From Chitinophaga ginsengisegetis (GTDB lineage: Bacteria > Bacteroidota > Bacteroidia > Chitinophagales > Chitinophagaceae), in the NCBI RefSeq assembly GCF_900168065.1, contig NZ_FUZZ01000006.1, forward strand, positions 124,001-188,000: 64,000 nt of DNA. Direction: 5' to 3'. Of this stretch, positions 28,643 through 38,200 are shown piece after piece. The translations under genes and the position numbers were made by a program. The notes under the pieces were generated by a model. The model searched no databases. It was not told where the DNA came from and saw only the letters and a program-made list of their open reading frames with translations. Positions within the stretch are counted from its first letter, which is position 1, and every line of letters starts with the position of its first letter.

Positions 28643-29055
28643 TAAGTGTATTCAATTCCCTTAACACTGCCATTGACTTTACCCAAAAAGGCAAAGCAAG
28701 CAAAATAAAGCTCCTAACTGTTACCAGTTTCCGCGAGGCGGAATACAGAAGATATGTACAGGCGGCACAGTTTGTATATCCTATGTGGGTTTATATACTC
28801 AATGAACGTCCCGAAAGATATCTGCGTGTATTTGCGCGGATAACCGTTCATAAGGTTAGCTTGATGATCTACCGCTTACAGGAGATACGAACCACTAACT
28901 TTTCCATGCCATTGTTTAGAAAGAGCGAGGTAGACCTTATGCTGGATACGCTCACGGAAATGTATAACAACCTCATTGAATTAGCAGCACCGGATTCAGT
29001 TCAACAGGTATATGATGTATTGTTAAATAACCCTTCTGGGCATGGAACAGTATAG
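28639..29055 (+). CDS. Phage early protein of unknown function
   Basis: 138 residues, predominantly helical, no signal or membrane segment. The central AEYRRYVQAAQFVYPMWVYI and RYLRVFARITVHKVSLMIYR segments are rich in aromatic and basic residues, but I see no known motif. Overlaps by 4 nt with the gene before and by 14 nt with the small membrane-protein gene after, so it belongs to the early operon. Confidence 0.55.
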   Translation: MISVFNSLNTAIDFTQKGKASKIKLLTVTSFREAEYRRYVQAAQFVYPMWVYILNERPERYLRVFARITVHKVSLMIYRLQEIRTTNFSMPLFRKSEVDLMLDTLTEMYNNLIELAAPDSVQQVYDVLLNNPSGHGTV

Positions 29056-29185
29056 CTATTACCAATGGTTAGCGCTTATTACCTGCGCTCTCCCACTTGT
29101 AGCCTTTGTTGCAGCAGCCACCGCCATCATAATCATTCCATACATACAATCACTCCTAAAATACTTTCACAATGAGGAAAATTGA
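29042..29185 (+). CDS. 47-residue single-span membrane protein, early phage operon
   Basis: A short gene starting at ATG 29042, inside the end of the preceding gene, and stopping at TGA 29183-29185, inside the start of the next. The translation is MEQYSYYQWLALITCALPLV followed by AFVAAATAIIIIPYIQSLL and a polar tail. It contains about 30 hydrophobic residues, enough for one membrane helix or a helical hairpin. It fills what would otherwise be the largest gap in a compact operon, and overlaps on both sides are typical of real phage genes. It might be a superinfection-exclusion or host-membrane factor, but this is speculation. Confidence 0.55.
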   Translation: MEQYSYYQWLALITCALPLVAFVAAATAIIIIPYIQSLLKYFHNEEN

Positions 29186-29417
29186 TAACTACGTAGACAA
29201 ACCATTTGTAGTAGGGCATGTACAATACTGCCTTAAAAAAGAAATCGACAACGTAAGCGGTGGTGATCGTTACTATGTTGCCGATAAGAAAGACGATATA
29301 ATCGCAAAGGTAGAGAACATCACCACCGATGGCTTTACATGGTTCACTGTGTTGCTCGGTGTAAGATTCAGCAGCACACTGTTGTTTAAAAATATTTCCA
29401 AACAACTTTCACATTAG
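29172..29417 (+). CDS. Small phage early protein, unknown
   Basis: 81 residues, mixed alpha/beta, no recognisable motif. Segments KPFVVGHVQYCLKKEIDN and GGDRYYVADKKDDIIAKVEN suggest a small beta-sheet fold. It overlaps the preceding small membrane-protein gene by 14 nt and is followed by a 165-bp gap holding an inverted repeat, so it ends the first early gene block. Confidence 0.5.
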   Translation: MRKIDNYVDKPFVVGHVQYCLKKEIDNVSGGDRYYVADKKDDIIAKVENITTDGFTWFTVLLGVRFSSTLLFKNISKQLSH

Positions 29418-29475
29418 TAGACCGCGTTCGGCGGGTTACCCGGACAGCAACACCTATGCAGTAATCAACTCTCAT

Positions 29476-29560
29476 CTACCGGGAGGATTTATACACTTCA
29501 TTTTTTAACAAAGATGAAAAATGACACAGTATAAGCAGGAGTCTCCCGGTAGTTTTTTAT
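29476..29560 (+). repeat. Inverted repeat with long loop in early leader
   Basis: CTACCGGGAG (29476-29485) and its exact complement CTCCCGGTAG (29543-29552) flank 57 nt and are followed directly by TTTTTTAT. As RNA this could be a terminator with a large loop or a structured leader for the genes starting at 29583. The loop is AT-rich and contains no gene. Function is undecided. Confidence 0.45.
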
Positions 29561-29582
29561 CACATCTTAACTTTTATCCAAA

Positions 29583-29882
29583 ATGGACTACATCGAAATC
29601 CCCGATTACATCAGCATTGGCGTACTGCTTATTGCAGTATTGGCTGTTTGCCTTGTAGGCTTCCTTTTAAGCATATCAGTACACAAGATTTATCTGTTAT
29701 TCAAGAAACCTAAACCGGAATCCCGGATAGCAATACAGATTGATCACATCAGCCGTATTTACGAAGCCGCGAAGGATGGTATTTACAAAAAAGATATGAA
29801 AGCCGCGCTGGACGGATTGCAGGAACTAAGGAATATCGCCTGTGAACAGACGGTACTTAACGAAAAATATTCATCTATATGA
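29583..29882 (+). CDS. Phage early membrane protein with cytoplasmic helical tail
   Basis: 99 residues. A short acidic N-terminus precedes one strong membrane helix (ISIGVLLIAVLAVCLVGFLL, about 11-30). The rest is helical and charged (HISRIYEAAKDGIYKKDMKA). It resembles no family I know. It follows the inverted-repeat leader and overlaps the next gene by 4 nt. Confidence 0.55.
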   Translation: MDYIEIPDYISIGVLLIAVLAVCLVGFLLSISVHKIYLLFKKPKPESRIAIQIDHISRIYEAAKDGIYKKDMKAALDGLQELRNIACEQTVLNEKYSSI

Positions 29883-30067
29883 GAATAATTGATTTAGGTA
29901 CATGCAACTATTATCTGGGATATTGGATTGACTACGATCCAAAGACAAAAGATTATGGCATAACCCCAGGCCATGCCCGCCGTTATGAATCTCTGAATAA
30001 GGCGCAGGAAGTCGTCGGAGAAATGAAATTACCAAAGGAAAGAACCGGATCAGGAGGCCGAGGGTGA
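29879..30067 (+). CDS. Small phage early protein, unknown
   Basis: 62 residues, starting with ATGA overlap at 29879 and ending in a TGATG overlap with the methyltransferase-like gene. Rich in tyrosine and glycine (LGTCNYYLGYWIDYDPKTKD), no signal or membrane span. Only its tight overlaps on both sides support it as coding. Confidence 0.5.
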   Translation: MRIIDLGTCNYYLGYWIDYDPKTKDYGITPGHARRYESLNKAQEVVGEMKLPKERTGSGGRG

Positions 30068-30627
30068 TGATTAATGAAAAAGATATGCACTTAACCGATT
30101 ACCAGACACCGGTGGAGGTAGCGAGATATATGGTATCTCTCTTGCCTGCAGGGATTAATGGTGAGGTATTGGAACCTACACCAGGAATTGGGAATATAGT
30201 TAGGGAGTTGCAAAGGGCTGGATACCAGGTTTGCGCTGCCGATGATTTTTTCCTGCTGGAACATCGGAGTTTTCCCGCCTGCGTTATGAATCCACCTTTT
30301 TCATCCAAGTATGCTTTCCTGAATAATGCAAAGGAAGATTACTCGAAGCATGGTATGCGTTTGGGATATGAGATTTTAAAACAGTGTATGATAATGAGTG
30401 ATATCATAGTAGCGTTAATGCCGTGGTTTACAATTTCTGATTCTGATGTTCGGTTACGCATGTTGAAAAATTATGGATTGGTATCAGTGACAGCTTTACC
30501 ACGGAAAACTTTTCAATTTGCTCGTATTCAAACGTGTGTTATTTATCTCCAAAAGGATTTTAAAGGAAAGACAGAATTTATAGTTTATGACTTGATAGGT
30601 AAGCTGGATATACCTCAACTTTTTTAA
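30067..30627 (+). CDS. Small N6-adenine-type DNA methyltransferase-like protein
   Basis: 186 residues from the ATG at 30067 (the GTG at 30064 precedes it). It contains an AdoMet-binding motif I of the type VLEPTPGIGNIV (about 34-45) and a catalytic motif IV MNPPF (about 77-81), the order expected of gamma-type amino-methyltransferases. A DYQTPVEVARYMVSLLP opening is also typical of phage adenine methylases. It is short and lacks an obvious target-recognition domain, so it may modify phage DNA nonspecifically or be inactive. It differs in type from the second methylase of this phage at 43396. Confidence 0.65.
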   Translation: MINEKDMHLTDYQTPVEVARYMVSLLPAGINGEVLEPTPGIGNIVRELQRAGYQVCAADDFFLLEHRSFPACVMNPPFSSKYAFLNNAKEDYSKHGMRLGYEILKQCMIMSDIIVALMPWFTISDSDVRLRMLKNYGLVSVTALPRKTFQFARIQTCVIYLQKDFKGKTEFIVYDLIGKLDIPQLF

Positions 30628-30695
30628 ACTAAAAGGCGGAACAGGAAAACGTTATTACTGCAGATGTATTCACTAATATTTTAAATCATTTTTAA

Positions 30696-31022
30696 ATGAA
30701 GAAGAACATCATCATATATGGAGAGCAAAGCACCGGAAAAACCAGACTGGCAAGAATGCTCGTTGAGAATTGCCACCAATCTGAAATTCTATTCTTTGAG
30801 AGGGAATGCAAAGGTGACTTGTGTGAGTCCGTCACAAAATTTACAAAGGCCATTGTTTTTGAGGATACCGACCCCGACTATTTAATAAGGTTGTATGAAT
30901 TGCCTTTTCTTGGGAACGAGCTGTTGGATAAGTTTCTTTTCATTTTCACATTTCAGGAAAGGCCGGATCTGCCGGAAGAAATACTGGCTCAATGTCAGGT
31001 TATAGAAACGATAAATTGTTAG
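30696..31022 (+). CDS. Small P-loop ATPase-like protein next to the primase
   Basis: 108 residues beginning MKKNIIIYGEQSTGKTRLAR, a textbook Walker A (GEQSTGKT, residues 9-16). A Walker B-like strand follows at KAIVFEDTD (about 51-59). The protein is only big enough for a minimal ATPase core. It ends 4 bp before the primase-helicase gene and probably helps replication, for example as a loader (inference). A sizing comparison with known phage helicase loaders would be needed for a firmer call. Confidence 0.6.
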   Translation: MKKNIIIYGEQSTGKTRLARMLVENCHQSEILFFERECKGDLCESVTKFTKAIVFEDTDPDYLIRLYELPFLGNELLDKFLFIFTFQERPDLPEEILAQCQVIETINC

Positions 31023-31026
31023 AAGC

Positions 31027-33408
31027 ATGTCAGAGGAATTATCATACTACCAGGCGCGGATGGAACAGCTTGGCGTCACGGAGGAACTGAACACTATTGA
31101 ATTATGGCAAAATGTCAATAATGAAAATGTGCTGGAGCCGTTCCCTATCTTCCGGGAAACCGAGCGAGGTATAGAAATACTGGTGTACGGTATAGATCGG
31201 ATGAAGATCCCCTACGCCAAAGAAGGGAGCCGTTGGAAGAAAAACGACTTCTGTATTGTCCGGCTAAAGGAACCAGTAGTAAAAAGCAATGGCGATGTTA
31301 TGAAGTACCAAATTCCCAAAGGGGTTGGTACTTATCCTTTTTTCCCGCCATCATTGGTAAAGAAGTTTGACGACAAATCACAGATAGATACACTATTCCT
31401 TACGGAAGGGTATTTTAAGGCGTTTAAGGGAGCGATGCACGGCCTTGATATAGTTGGCCTATCCAGTATAACACACCTAAAAGAAAAGGATAAAAACGCA
31501 CTCCACAGCGATATTATCCATCTGATACGAACATGTAACGTGAAGAAGGTTGTTTGGCTTACTGATGGTGATTGCCTTGATATTACAAAAAAGGAATTGG
31601 ACGATGGAGTAGACCTTTACCGTAGGCCGTCTGGTTTTTTCAAATCCGCGGTGGCTTTTAAATCCCTCATGGAGGATAAGCAACTGCATAATGATGATTT
31701 GGAAAAGTTTTTTGTGCATATAGATTCAGAGAATGTGCCTGGCCATCCAAAAGGGCTGGATGATTTGTTGATAGAGCATGTTGATAAAGCTCCGGAGATC
31801 GTCAAAGAGTTGCTAAATATTACGCGGGAAGGCGGGTCGTACTTCTGGAAATGTAATATTACGTTTGGTTTATCACGGTTGCAAAAGCATTTTATGCTTA
31901 CCAACGTCAACGAGTTCTATGAATACCACGCCCAACGAAGGAAAGAGATGCAGAACATTTCCTTTGTTTTCAATGGAACGAAGTACCGCTATGATGATAG
32001 TAAGGGTGAATGTAAAATTGAGGTTCCGAGGGAAAGTAAGAATTACTTCCGTGTTGGGGATCACTACTTTGAGTTCGTAAAAATCCCAAACAAGTATGAG
32101 CAGCTGGAACAGACTTTCCACCGCCGTTTAAAAACTACAATCATCGATGACCACGGAAAAAATTTTATTAACCATATCCCGAAATATAAAGCGTTCTGCA
32201 ACGTTCCCGACCACGTGAACTATCAGCAGGTTATCTACGGGAATTTTAACACCTACTCGCCATTTGAGCATGAACCGGAGCCGGTTGAATGTGCAGAGGA
32301 GGACTTCCCAACGATATTCAAGTTCCTGAAGCACATTTTTGGTGTTCGCCCCGTTACCATTAAAACAGCGGATGGCCAGAAGGTGGAAATGCCGTATTTA
32401 CAGCTGGCTTATGATTACATCCAGCTGCTCTATCAACGGCCAACGCATATACTGCCTATCATGTGTCTGGTGAGTAAGGAGAATGAAACCGGTAAATCTA
32501 CCTTTGCCAAATTTCTGAAGCAAATTTTTACGGCCAACGTGGCCATCGTAGGTAATCAGGATTTGGCTGCCGACTTTAACTCGCATTGGGCCAGCAAATT
32601 ATTGGTTATCTGTGATGAAACGAAAATAGATAAACAAAGCGTGGTGGAGAAGGTTAAAAGCTTGTCTACAGCGGATAAGATCATGATGAACGCCAAGGGG
32701 CGGGATCAGGTTGAAATGGATTGTTTCTTGAAGTTTATTTTCATCACCAACAATGAGGATAATTTCATTTACGCCAGTGATGAGGATCTGCGGTACTGGA
32801 TTATTAAGGTTCCAAAGCTGCTGGAGAAAGTACCAGGTATGGAAGATGCTTTTAAGGATGAGATTCCCGCATTTATCAGCTTTTTAAACCGCCGTCAACT
32901 GGTTACCACCAGAGAGAGCCGTATGTGGTTTAATCCGGAGATACTGAAAACCGAGGCATTGAAAAAGGTTGTTAGCTATAGTCGCCCTACAATTGAGAAA
33001 GAAATACACTTGAAACTGCATGACCTGTTCATCGAATTTGGAGTGCAGGAAATCCGTATGAGCCGTAAGAACATCCAAGAGGAATTTTTCAATGGTCGTT
33101 ATGAGGCTACCTACCTGGAACGAGTGTTAAAGGATAATATAAAGCCTGAACAGGTTACAGTAGTACAGCGTTACCGGTTCCCGAGATGGGAAACGCGGCA
33201 AACATCAGCAGGAACAAAAGAACGGGTTAAGATAGAGGTGGCTGATGTTGGACGGCCTTATATTTTCAAGCGGGAGGATTACCTGCAGGAAGAAGAACTT
33301 GGCTCCGGTGATCCAAAGGTCGCCTACGAAAGCCAGTTTTTTGAGAACGAGCCAGCGCCTTCAGTTGCAGAGGTTACGACAGAACTTCCATCAGATTTAC
33401 CATTTTAA
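31027..33408 (+). CDS. Phage primase-helicase (Toprim-like plus SF3-type helicase)
   Basis: 793 residues. The N-terminal part has a Toprim-like fold: LFLTEGYFKAFKGAMHG (about 120-136) and VVWLTDGDCLD (about 175-185) carry the conserved acidic residues. The C-terminal part is a superfamily 3 / D5-type helicase: Walker A VSKENETGKSTF near 481-492, Walker B LLVICDETK near 532-540, and motif C KFIFITNNED near 571-580. It should prime and unwind phage DNA. It is immediately followed by an array of CTGTTACAA repeats that may be its origin. The Walker A departs a little from the GxxGxGKS consensus. Confidence 0.8.
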   Translation: MSEELSYYQARMEQLGVTEELNTIELWQNVNNENVLEPFPIFRETERGIEILVYGIDRMKIPYAKEGSRWKKNDFCIVRLKEPVVKSNGDVMKYQIPKGVGTYPFFPPSLVKKFDDKSQIDTLFLTEGYFKAFKGAMHGLDIVGLSSITHLKEKDKNALHSDIIHLIRTCNVKKVVWLTDGDCLDITKKELDDGVDLYRRPSGFFKSAVAFKSLMEDKQLHNDDLEKFFVHIDSENVPGHPKGLDDLLIEHVDKAPEIVKELLNITREGGSYFWKCNITFGLSRLQKHFMLTNVNEFYEYHAQRRKEMQNISFVFNGTKYRYDDSKGECKIEVPRESKNYFRVGDHYFEFVKIPNKYEQLEQTFHRRLKTTIIDDHGKNFINHIPKYKAFCNVPDHVNYQQVIYGNFNTYSPFEHEPEPVECAEEDFPTIFKFLKHIFGVRPVTIKTADGQKVEMPYLQLAYDYIQLLYQRPTHILPIMCLVSKENETGKSTFAKFLKQIFTANVAIVGNQDLAADFNSHWASKLLVICDETKIDKQSVVEKVKSLSTADKIMMNAKGRDQVEMDCFLKFIFITNNEDNFIYASDEDLRYWIIKVPKLLEKVPGMEDAFKDEIPAFISFLNRRQLVTTRESRMWFNPEILKTEALKKVVSYSRPTIEKEIHLKLHDLFIEFGVQEIRMSRKNIQEEFFNGRYEATYLERVLKDNIKPEQVTVVQRYRFPRWETRQTSAGTKERVKIEVADVGRPYIFKREDYLQEEELGSGDPKVAYESQFFENEPAPSVAEVTTELPSDLPF

Positions 33409-33432
33409 TCACAAAATTATCTCTTTTATGAA

Positions 33433-33877
33433 CTGTTACAAACTGTTACAACGCGCTACTATAGCCAATGTAGTATGTTTTTGGGCCTATTTGAGCGGCT
33501 GTTTGACCGGATTTATGCCGCATAAAGCCAGAAAGGCAAGGGGAAAATCTCGCATCATAGGGGTGGGAGCTATCGTTTTTCGCTTTTTTAAATTGATTAT
33601 TTCTACTGTTACAACTGTTACAATCAAAAAGATAAAGTACATAAAAGCTAATGCTGTAAAGGATTTTACTGATGTAACAGTAATTGATAAACTTATCTCT
33701 ACTGTTACAAACTGTTACAAACTGTTACAATCCAATGCCATAAAGGGATTTAAAAAGAAGTCCACTACAGTAGCGTATTGTAACAGTTGTAACAACAGAT
33801 AAATTAACTGTTACGTTTATATGAATTGATAATCAATTTATTGCGAAGTTTTTTAATGGTCAATGTAACTGTAACAG
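33433..33877. repeat. CTGTTACAA iteron-like repeats, candidate phage replication origin
   Basis: At least seven direct copies of CTGTTACAA occur at 33433, 33443, 33606, 33615, 33702, 33712 and 33722, most spaced 9 or 10 bp start to start within clusters. Inverted copies TTGTAACAG or one-mismatch forms lie at 33672, 33778, 33787 and 33869, with a partial one at 33808. The stretch 33409-33912 otherwise holds no convincing gene. Clustered, phased direct and inverted repeats directly after the replicative helicase gene resemble phage or plasmid iterons. They could alternatively be operators. Confidence 0.65.
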
Positions 33878-33912
33878 CAACTTTACTTACACCGCATTTT
33901 AAAGATTATGAT

Positions 33913-34230
33913 ATGAAAACAATAGTATTTGACACTAACTATAATAAAAAATTGCAATGTGAAAACTTTTGTCACATCTCTATGGCGCCGCCGTCCGGTA
34001 CCTCTGTTAACCTCGGTGAATCACTGTATATGATTACCGTAAAGGATAATCCGGATTTAAGTGTCACGGCAATTCTAATAAACGCCCTGCATTGTAAACT
34101 GGTGGATATACGTGAATACTTTACGCAGTTGTCGCATAATATGTCACGGGAATTTTTTCAGGCTTGGTGGAATGAGAAGTACCCAGGCAAGAATGATATC
34201 ACTATCTATTTTTATAAACGCATAAACTAA
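33913..34230 (+). CDS. Small phage protein, ASCH-like appearance
   Basis: 105 residues from ATG 33913; the frame is open to 33826 but that segment overlaps the repeat array. Begins MKTIVFDTNYNKKLQCENFC, then a beta-rich core (NLGESLYMITVKDNPD) and helix VDIREYFTQLSHNMSREFFQ. The pattern recalls small phage ASCH-type beta-barrel proteins, but the resemblance is by eye only. Followed by the next gene after 7 bp. Confidence 0.5.
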   Translation: MKTIVFDTNYNKKLQCENFCHISMAPPSGTSVNLGESLYMITVKDNPDLSVTAILINALHCKLVDIREYFTQLSHNMSREFFQAWWNEKYPGKNDITIYFYKRIN

Positions 34231-34237
34231 TTTGGGT

Positions 34238-34528
34238 ATGGCACTTTCAAAAAAATCAGTGGCACTGGCTTGCAATGTCTTTAAACAAATTGTTCCAAAT
34301 CTCCCCCAACATATATATCCGATTGATATTTACAGCACTGATTATATCACCGGACTGATTTTGGGTCACGACAAAAAAAGAGATGGCGGCTATGAGGGAA
34401 TCTGCATCCATATCCGAAATGTTACGTCTGGACATCTCCAGCTATTCGCTGCTTTAAAAGCACAAGTTCCGAATAGCAGTTTTGTTGAGCATCTTAACGA
34501 CGGCATTACAAGGATTGGCTTTTATTAA
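34238..34528 (+). CDS. Small phage protein, unknown
   Basis: 96 residues from ATG 34238 (an in-frame TTG at 34232 is less likely). Mixed alpha/beta, no signal or membrane segment; contains IYSTDYITGLILGHDKKRDG and a C-terminal HLNDGITRIGFY. Not recognised. It lies between two other unknown genes of the middle region. Confidence 0.45.
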   Translation: MALSKKSVALACNVFKQIVPNLPQHIYPIDIYSTDYITGLILGHDKKRDGGYEGICIHIRNVTSGHLQLFAALKAQVPNSSFVEHLNDGITRIGFY

Positions 34529-34539
34529 TTTAACTTTTA

Positions 34540-35157
34540 ATGTGGGAAATGAAGAAAAATAAACCGTTGAGGAAAAAGAGGGCAGAGAAACGTTACTGGC
34601 GTGTCACGATTCCTACCAAAAAGCACCTAAAGAAATTTATTCAATACTATAATGGTGAGCAGCCTTTACTGGATAATAGTACCCAGTTTAAGGCTTACGC
34701 CCTTTCAATGCTATCTTTTAATACCATCAGAGATAAGGAGTATAAGCCGAAGAACCTTTCCGAGACAGGCCACAACGATACGTTAACGATGCTGATAAGT
34801 AATCGGACGTTTACCCATATTGGTCATACCATTACTTTTGAAAAGGCAATGCATATTAATCGGATGATGGCTTACGAGTTTTCTGTCACGCTTTCTTTGA
34901 TGATATCCAATCTTCACAGCGTAAAGAAAATACCGTTGCAACAATCACTGGAGAGATTCTGTGAGGTGTACGGGCTTGAAATTGATGAGGACATAACTAT
35001 GGATAACCTACTGAAGATATGGCGTCGGCGTCTGGATAAAATGGAGCCACATTGTGTGAATAAAAATGTCACGGAAAATTTGATTATTCCATTTCCAACC
35101 AACAATAGTTTATTCCCTGCATTGAATCCAGTAAATCAACTTTCTTTGGACTTCTAA
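34540..35157 (+). CDS. Basic phage middle protein, unknown
   Basis: 205 residues. The N-terminus is strongly basic (MKKNKPLRKKRAEKRYWRVT), the rest helical. KRAEKRYWRVTIPTKKHLKK could contact nucleic acid. No known domain is recognised. It is the last gene before the first CCTGTCC box, whose first base follows directly after its TAA stop, so it closes the early/middle transcription unit. Confidence 0.5.
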   Translation: MWEMKKNKPLRKKRAEKRYWRVTIPTKKHLKKFIQYYNGEQPLLDNSTQFKAYALSMLSFNTIRDKEYKPKNLSETGHNDTLTMLISNRTFTHIGHTITFEKAMHINRMMAYEFSVTLSLMISNLHSVKKIPLQQSLERFCEVYGLEIDEDITMDNLLKIWRRRLDKMEPHCVNKNVTENLIIPFPTNNSLFPALNPVNQLSLDF

Positions 35158-35202
35158 CCTGTCCTTTCCCACGGCTGCATATTGGCGCACTTTCGCCGTG
35201 AT
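35158..35202 (+). promoter_or_regulatory. CCTGTCC-box leader 1, candidate late phage promoter/leader
   Basis: CCTGTCC at 35158-35164 follows the upstream TAA without a gap and is 45 nt from the ATG at 35203. The sequence CCTGTCCTTT-CCCACGGCT is almost identical to leader 4 at 60799. A hairpin with arms CACGGC (35170-35175) and GCCGTG (35195-35200) ends 2 nt before the start codon. It heads the receptor-binding and lysis operon. Confidence 0.6.
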
Positions 35203-38200
35203 ATGCACAACGTCTATAAACAAGTTTCCCACTTAGATAGGCCAGCAGTTCACACTGCTGGCCTATGTGAGTTTTATTTTGCCCGGCATGAAGATGTGGC
35301 TATTTGGCCGACTGTTGATCCTCAAACGGGTACTATTACCAATGGTTTACAGCTGAAAGCAGGTAAGGGATGGATGCGTTGTAAGGTCTTGGAAACTGAT
35401 CGAAGCTACCAGGAAGTTACAAAGATTGATCCTGCCGGGCCGTACTCGGAAATCACCGTGCAGGGCTTCATGCCGGGCGACAGCACCACTAATTCTCTCA
35501 CCCTCGCCGCTATGGTATTTGGTCGGTATGTACTTGTTGTGAAGGAGCGTACCGGTATCCAACGTTTAATAGGCAGCGCTGATGTTGGTGTGACATACAC
35601 AGGGAACTATGACAGCGAAGATGCGGAAGGTACACGCGGTTGTAAAATGCTTTTCTCATGGCGTACACCGATCTCACCACGGATATACTTAACCCCTGTT
35701 GACGCAGGTAGCCCCGGTCCAGGTGGACCCGGTGGCCCGCTGGTTTTAGTTAATGCCGGACCGGATCAGCTGGATTTATCATCGGCTACAAACGTCATTA
35801 ATCTTTCAGGTGTTGCGCTCTCCACCTCCGGAGATATAGTGAGCTATTTATGGGAGATCATTAGCGGCCCATCGGGTGCAGTAATAACTACTCCATCCGC
35901 CGCAGCGACCACTGTAACAGGTGTTAAACCGGGTGCATATTCTTTCCGGCTTACTGCTGTAGACACCATAGGAACCACTGCAAATGATAGTATTGATTGT
36001 AGTATTGCTATACCATCAGGCGGAGAAATTGAAGTATTCGCCGGACCAGACCAGTTTATACACGCGGGTGTTTCCAATACAAATTTCTATGCAAACCTCA
36101 CCATACCGCCAGAAGTTACAGTCCAAAGCATCACCTGGTCTGTTGTAACAGCTGGCGTTACAGGCGTAGAATTTTCCAATGTGAATGGTTTGAGTACGGG
36201 TGTTACAGGTATTCCTGTTGCTACGGTAACCGCATTACGTACCACCTTCCGATGCACGGTAATTGATAATTCCGGGCGTAGCAGTTATGACGAAATTGTT
36301 GTTAGCTCCGCGGCCCCTGCCCGTATGTATTCGTCCGGTGGTTACCTGGATAATAAATACGATCCAGCAAATTTACTGTTGCGTGTTTGGGCTTACGAAT
36401 GTGAGGGATACGATCCACTCCGGGAAGGTGGATACCCACTTATATTATTCTTCCACGGTGTAGGCGTCAATGGCGATCAGAACGGCGATGATATCAACCA
36501 GCTGCTGCTGAAAGCTGAAGGGCTGCCATACTACCTGTATAATAAGCTGTTCCCGATGAAATGTAACGTGGCATCAGCACAGTTACATACAGGATATTGG
36601 ACACTTGAAACGGTACAGAAGGTATTAACATGGGCCGCGGCAGCATGGAATGTAAATACTAACATGGTATTTGCAACTGGTCTTTCTTCTGGTGGTGCAG
36701 GTACAAACGCGATTATCCTTGCCAACAATACCTTGTTAGCTGGTGGTATCGCATCTAATACCACGTTTAACGATGTAGCATTGCCAGGTAATGGGGATAT
36801 CGTTAAAAATGTTCCACTGCTGTACATCCACAGCTGGAACGATACCCGTGTTCCACCGGCTTCTGAATACAGTACGCTTGACGATTTGAACAGCATCCTT
36901 GCCGCAGATCCGCTGGGCATATATCCACCGTTAATCCTGATGAATTGGGCAAGTGAGCATGATGGTGGTACATGGAATGATATGTTATACGATAAACGGT
37001 GGGCGCCATTTGATTTTGAGGAAGATTTTTTTCTTTTCCACACCAAAGATCTGGTAGAAACGGCTGGCAATTACACCAGTCGCGCCGAACGGTTGAAAAC
37101 ATTCTATGATTACAGCAGAGCTTTGCTAATCGTTAACAAACTTTCTGCGGGCGCTCCTAAAACTGCTTTATTGGCCCGTTTAACTGCTGTCAAAGATGCA
37201 ATGACTACTTCGGTAGGGCATCGCATGTTTATGCTGAATTTGGGCAGCCCTTCCGTTTTTAATCAGTACAAAATTAATAACGTCGTTTCTACAGCGGCAG
37301 GAACAACGGTAAATAACCTGGCTGATATTGACAATACATCCAGCGGAATTGGTTTTACTGTGGTAAGTAATGCAGCTGGCCCAGGTGTTGCTGGTTTGAA
37401 GCATTTCTATATGGGCATGGGCGATGATATGTTTAACAGCTCATTTATGTACAACGAAGCTAACCCCGCACAATGGAAATTTACCGGACTGAATCCTGCA
37501 CAGCATTATGATGTTAGTCTGTACCACAGCAATGTGTCAAAGCAGATGTTTCAGAGCAACAACAAATCCGGCTCGCGTAGTCTGGTAAATGGTAGTATGG
37601 CGCAAAGTAAGTATGAGTCTTACAATACCATGTTTACCACAGATCATTACAATGTGAAGCCAACTGCGGGCGGTGAAATAGTGCTGGATCTTTCCGCGTT
37701 GGATAACTACCAGTTCAACGCCAATCATATCTACCAGGGTAATACCGTAGCAATAATGTTGCGGGAAAAGACAGCTGTCGCGCCACCTCGCAGCAACTTT
37801 GACAAGTACAGTTTCGCAGCCAGCAACGCCGCCGCTGATCCCGACTTCGCTACCATGTTTGGTAACCCGTCGGCCGCTGTATTGCGGGTGGCTGATCCTA
37901 TAACCGGGCGCACTATCAGCACGGTGTCGCCTTCATTGTGGGCCAATTTTGGGAGCGCATCAGGCAATGATCATGAAGCTCCAGTAGGCGCTTTTGCAGG
38001 CGTATTGCCAGCAACAGTGGCTGAATCTGCCATGCTTAACTACAATCAGAATTTCAACCGGGATGCTGAAAATTTCAATTTCATCTGTGAAGGCACCCCC
38101 GGTATGGGATATCAGGAAGGTCTATATATAATAACGATTTATTGTTCTACCAGTGCTGATTTTTCACCCACTCGCGTAGTGTGTAAAATGGGTAGTAGCA

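Noticed and set aside
33245-33802. 185-codon frame overlapping the end of the primase gene and the repeat array
   Set aside because: Its first part lies in another frame of a well-supported gene, and the rest is built from the CTGTTACAA repeats (CYKLLQ, TVTT), giving a low-complexity, implausible protein.
33433-33877. Possible CRISPR array
   Set aside because: Repeat units are only 9 bp, occur in both orientations and have no constant-length spacers or cas genes nearby.
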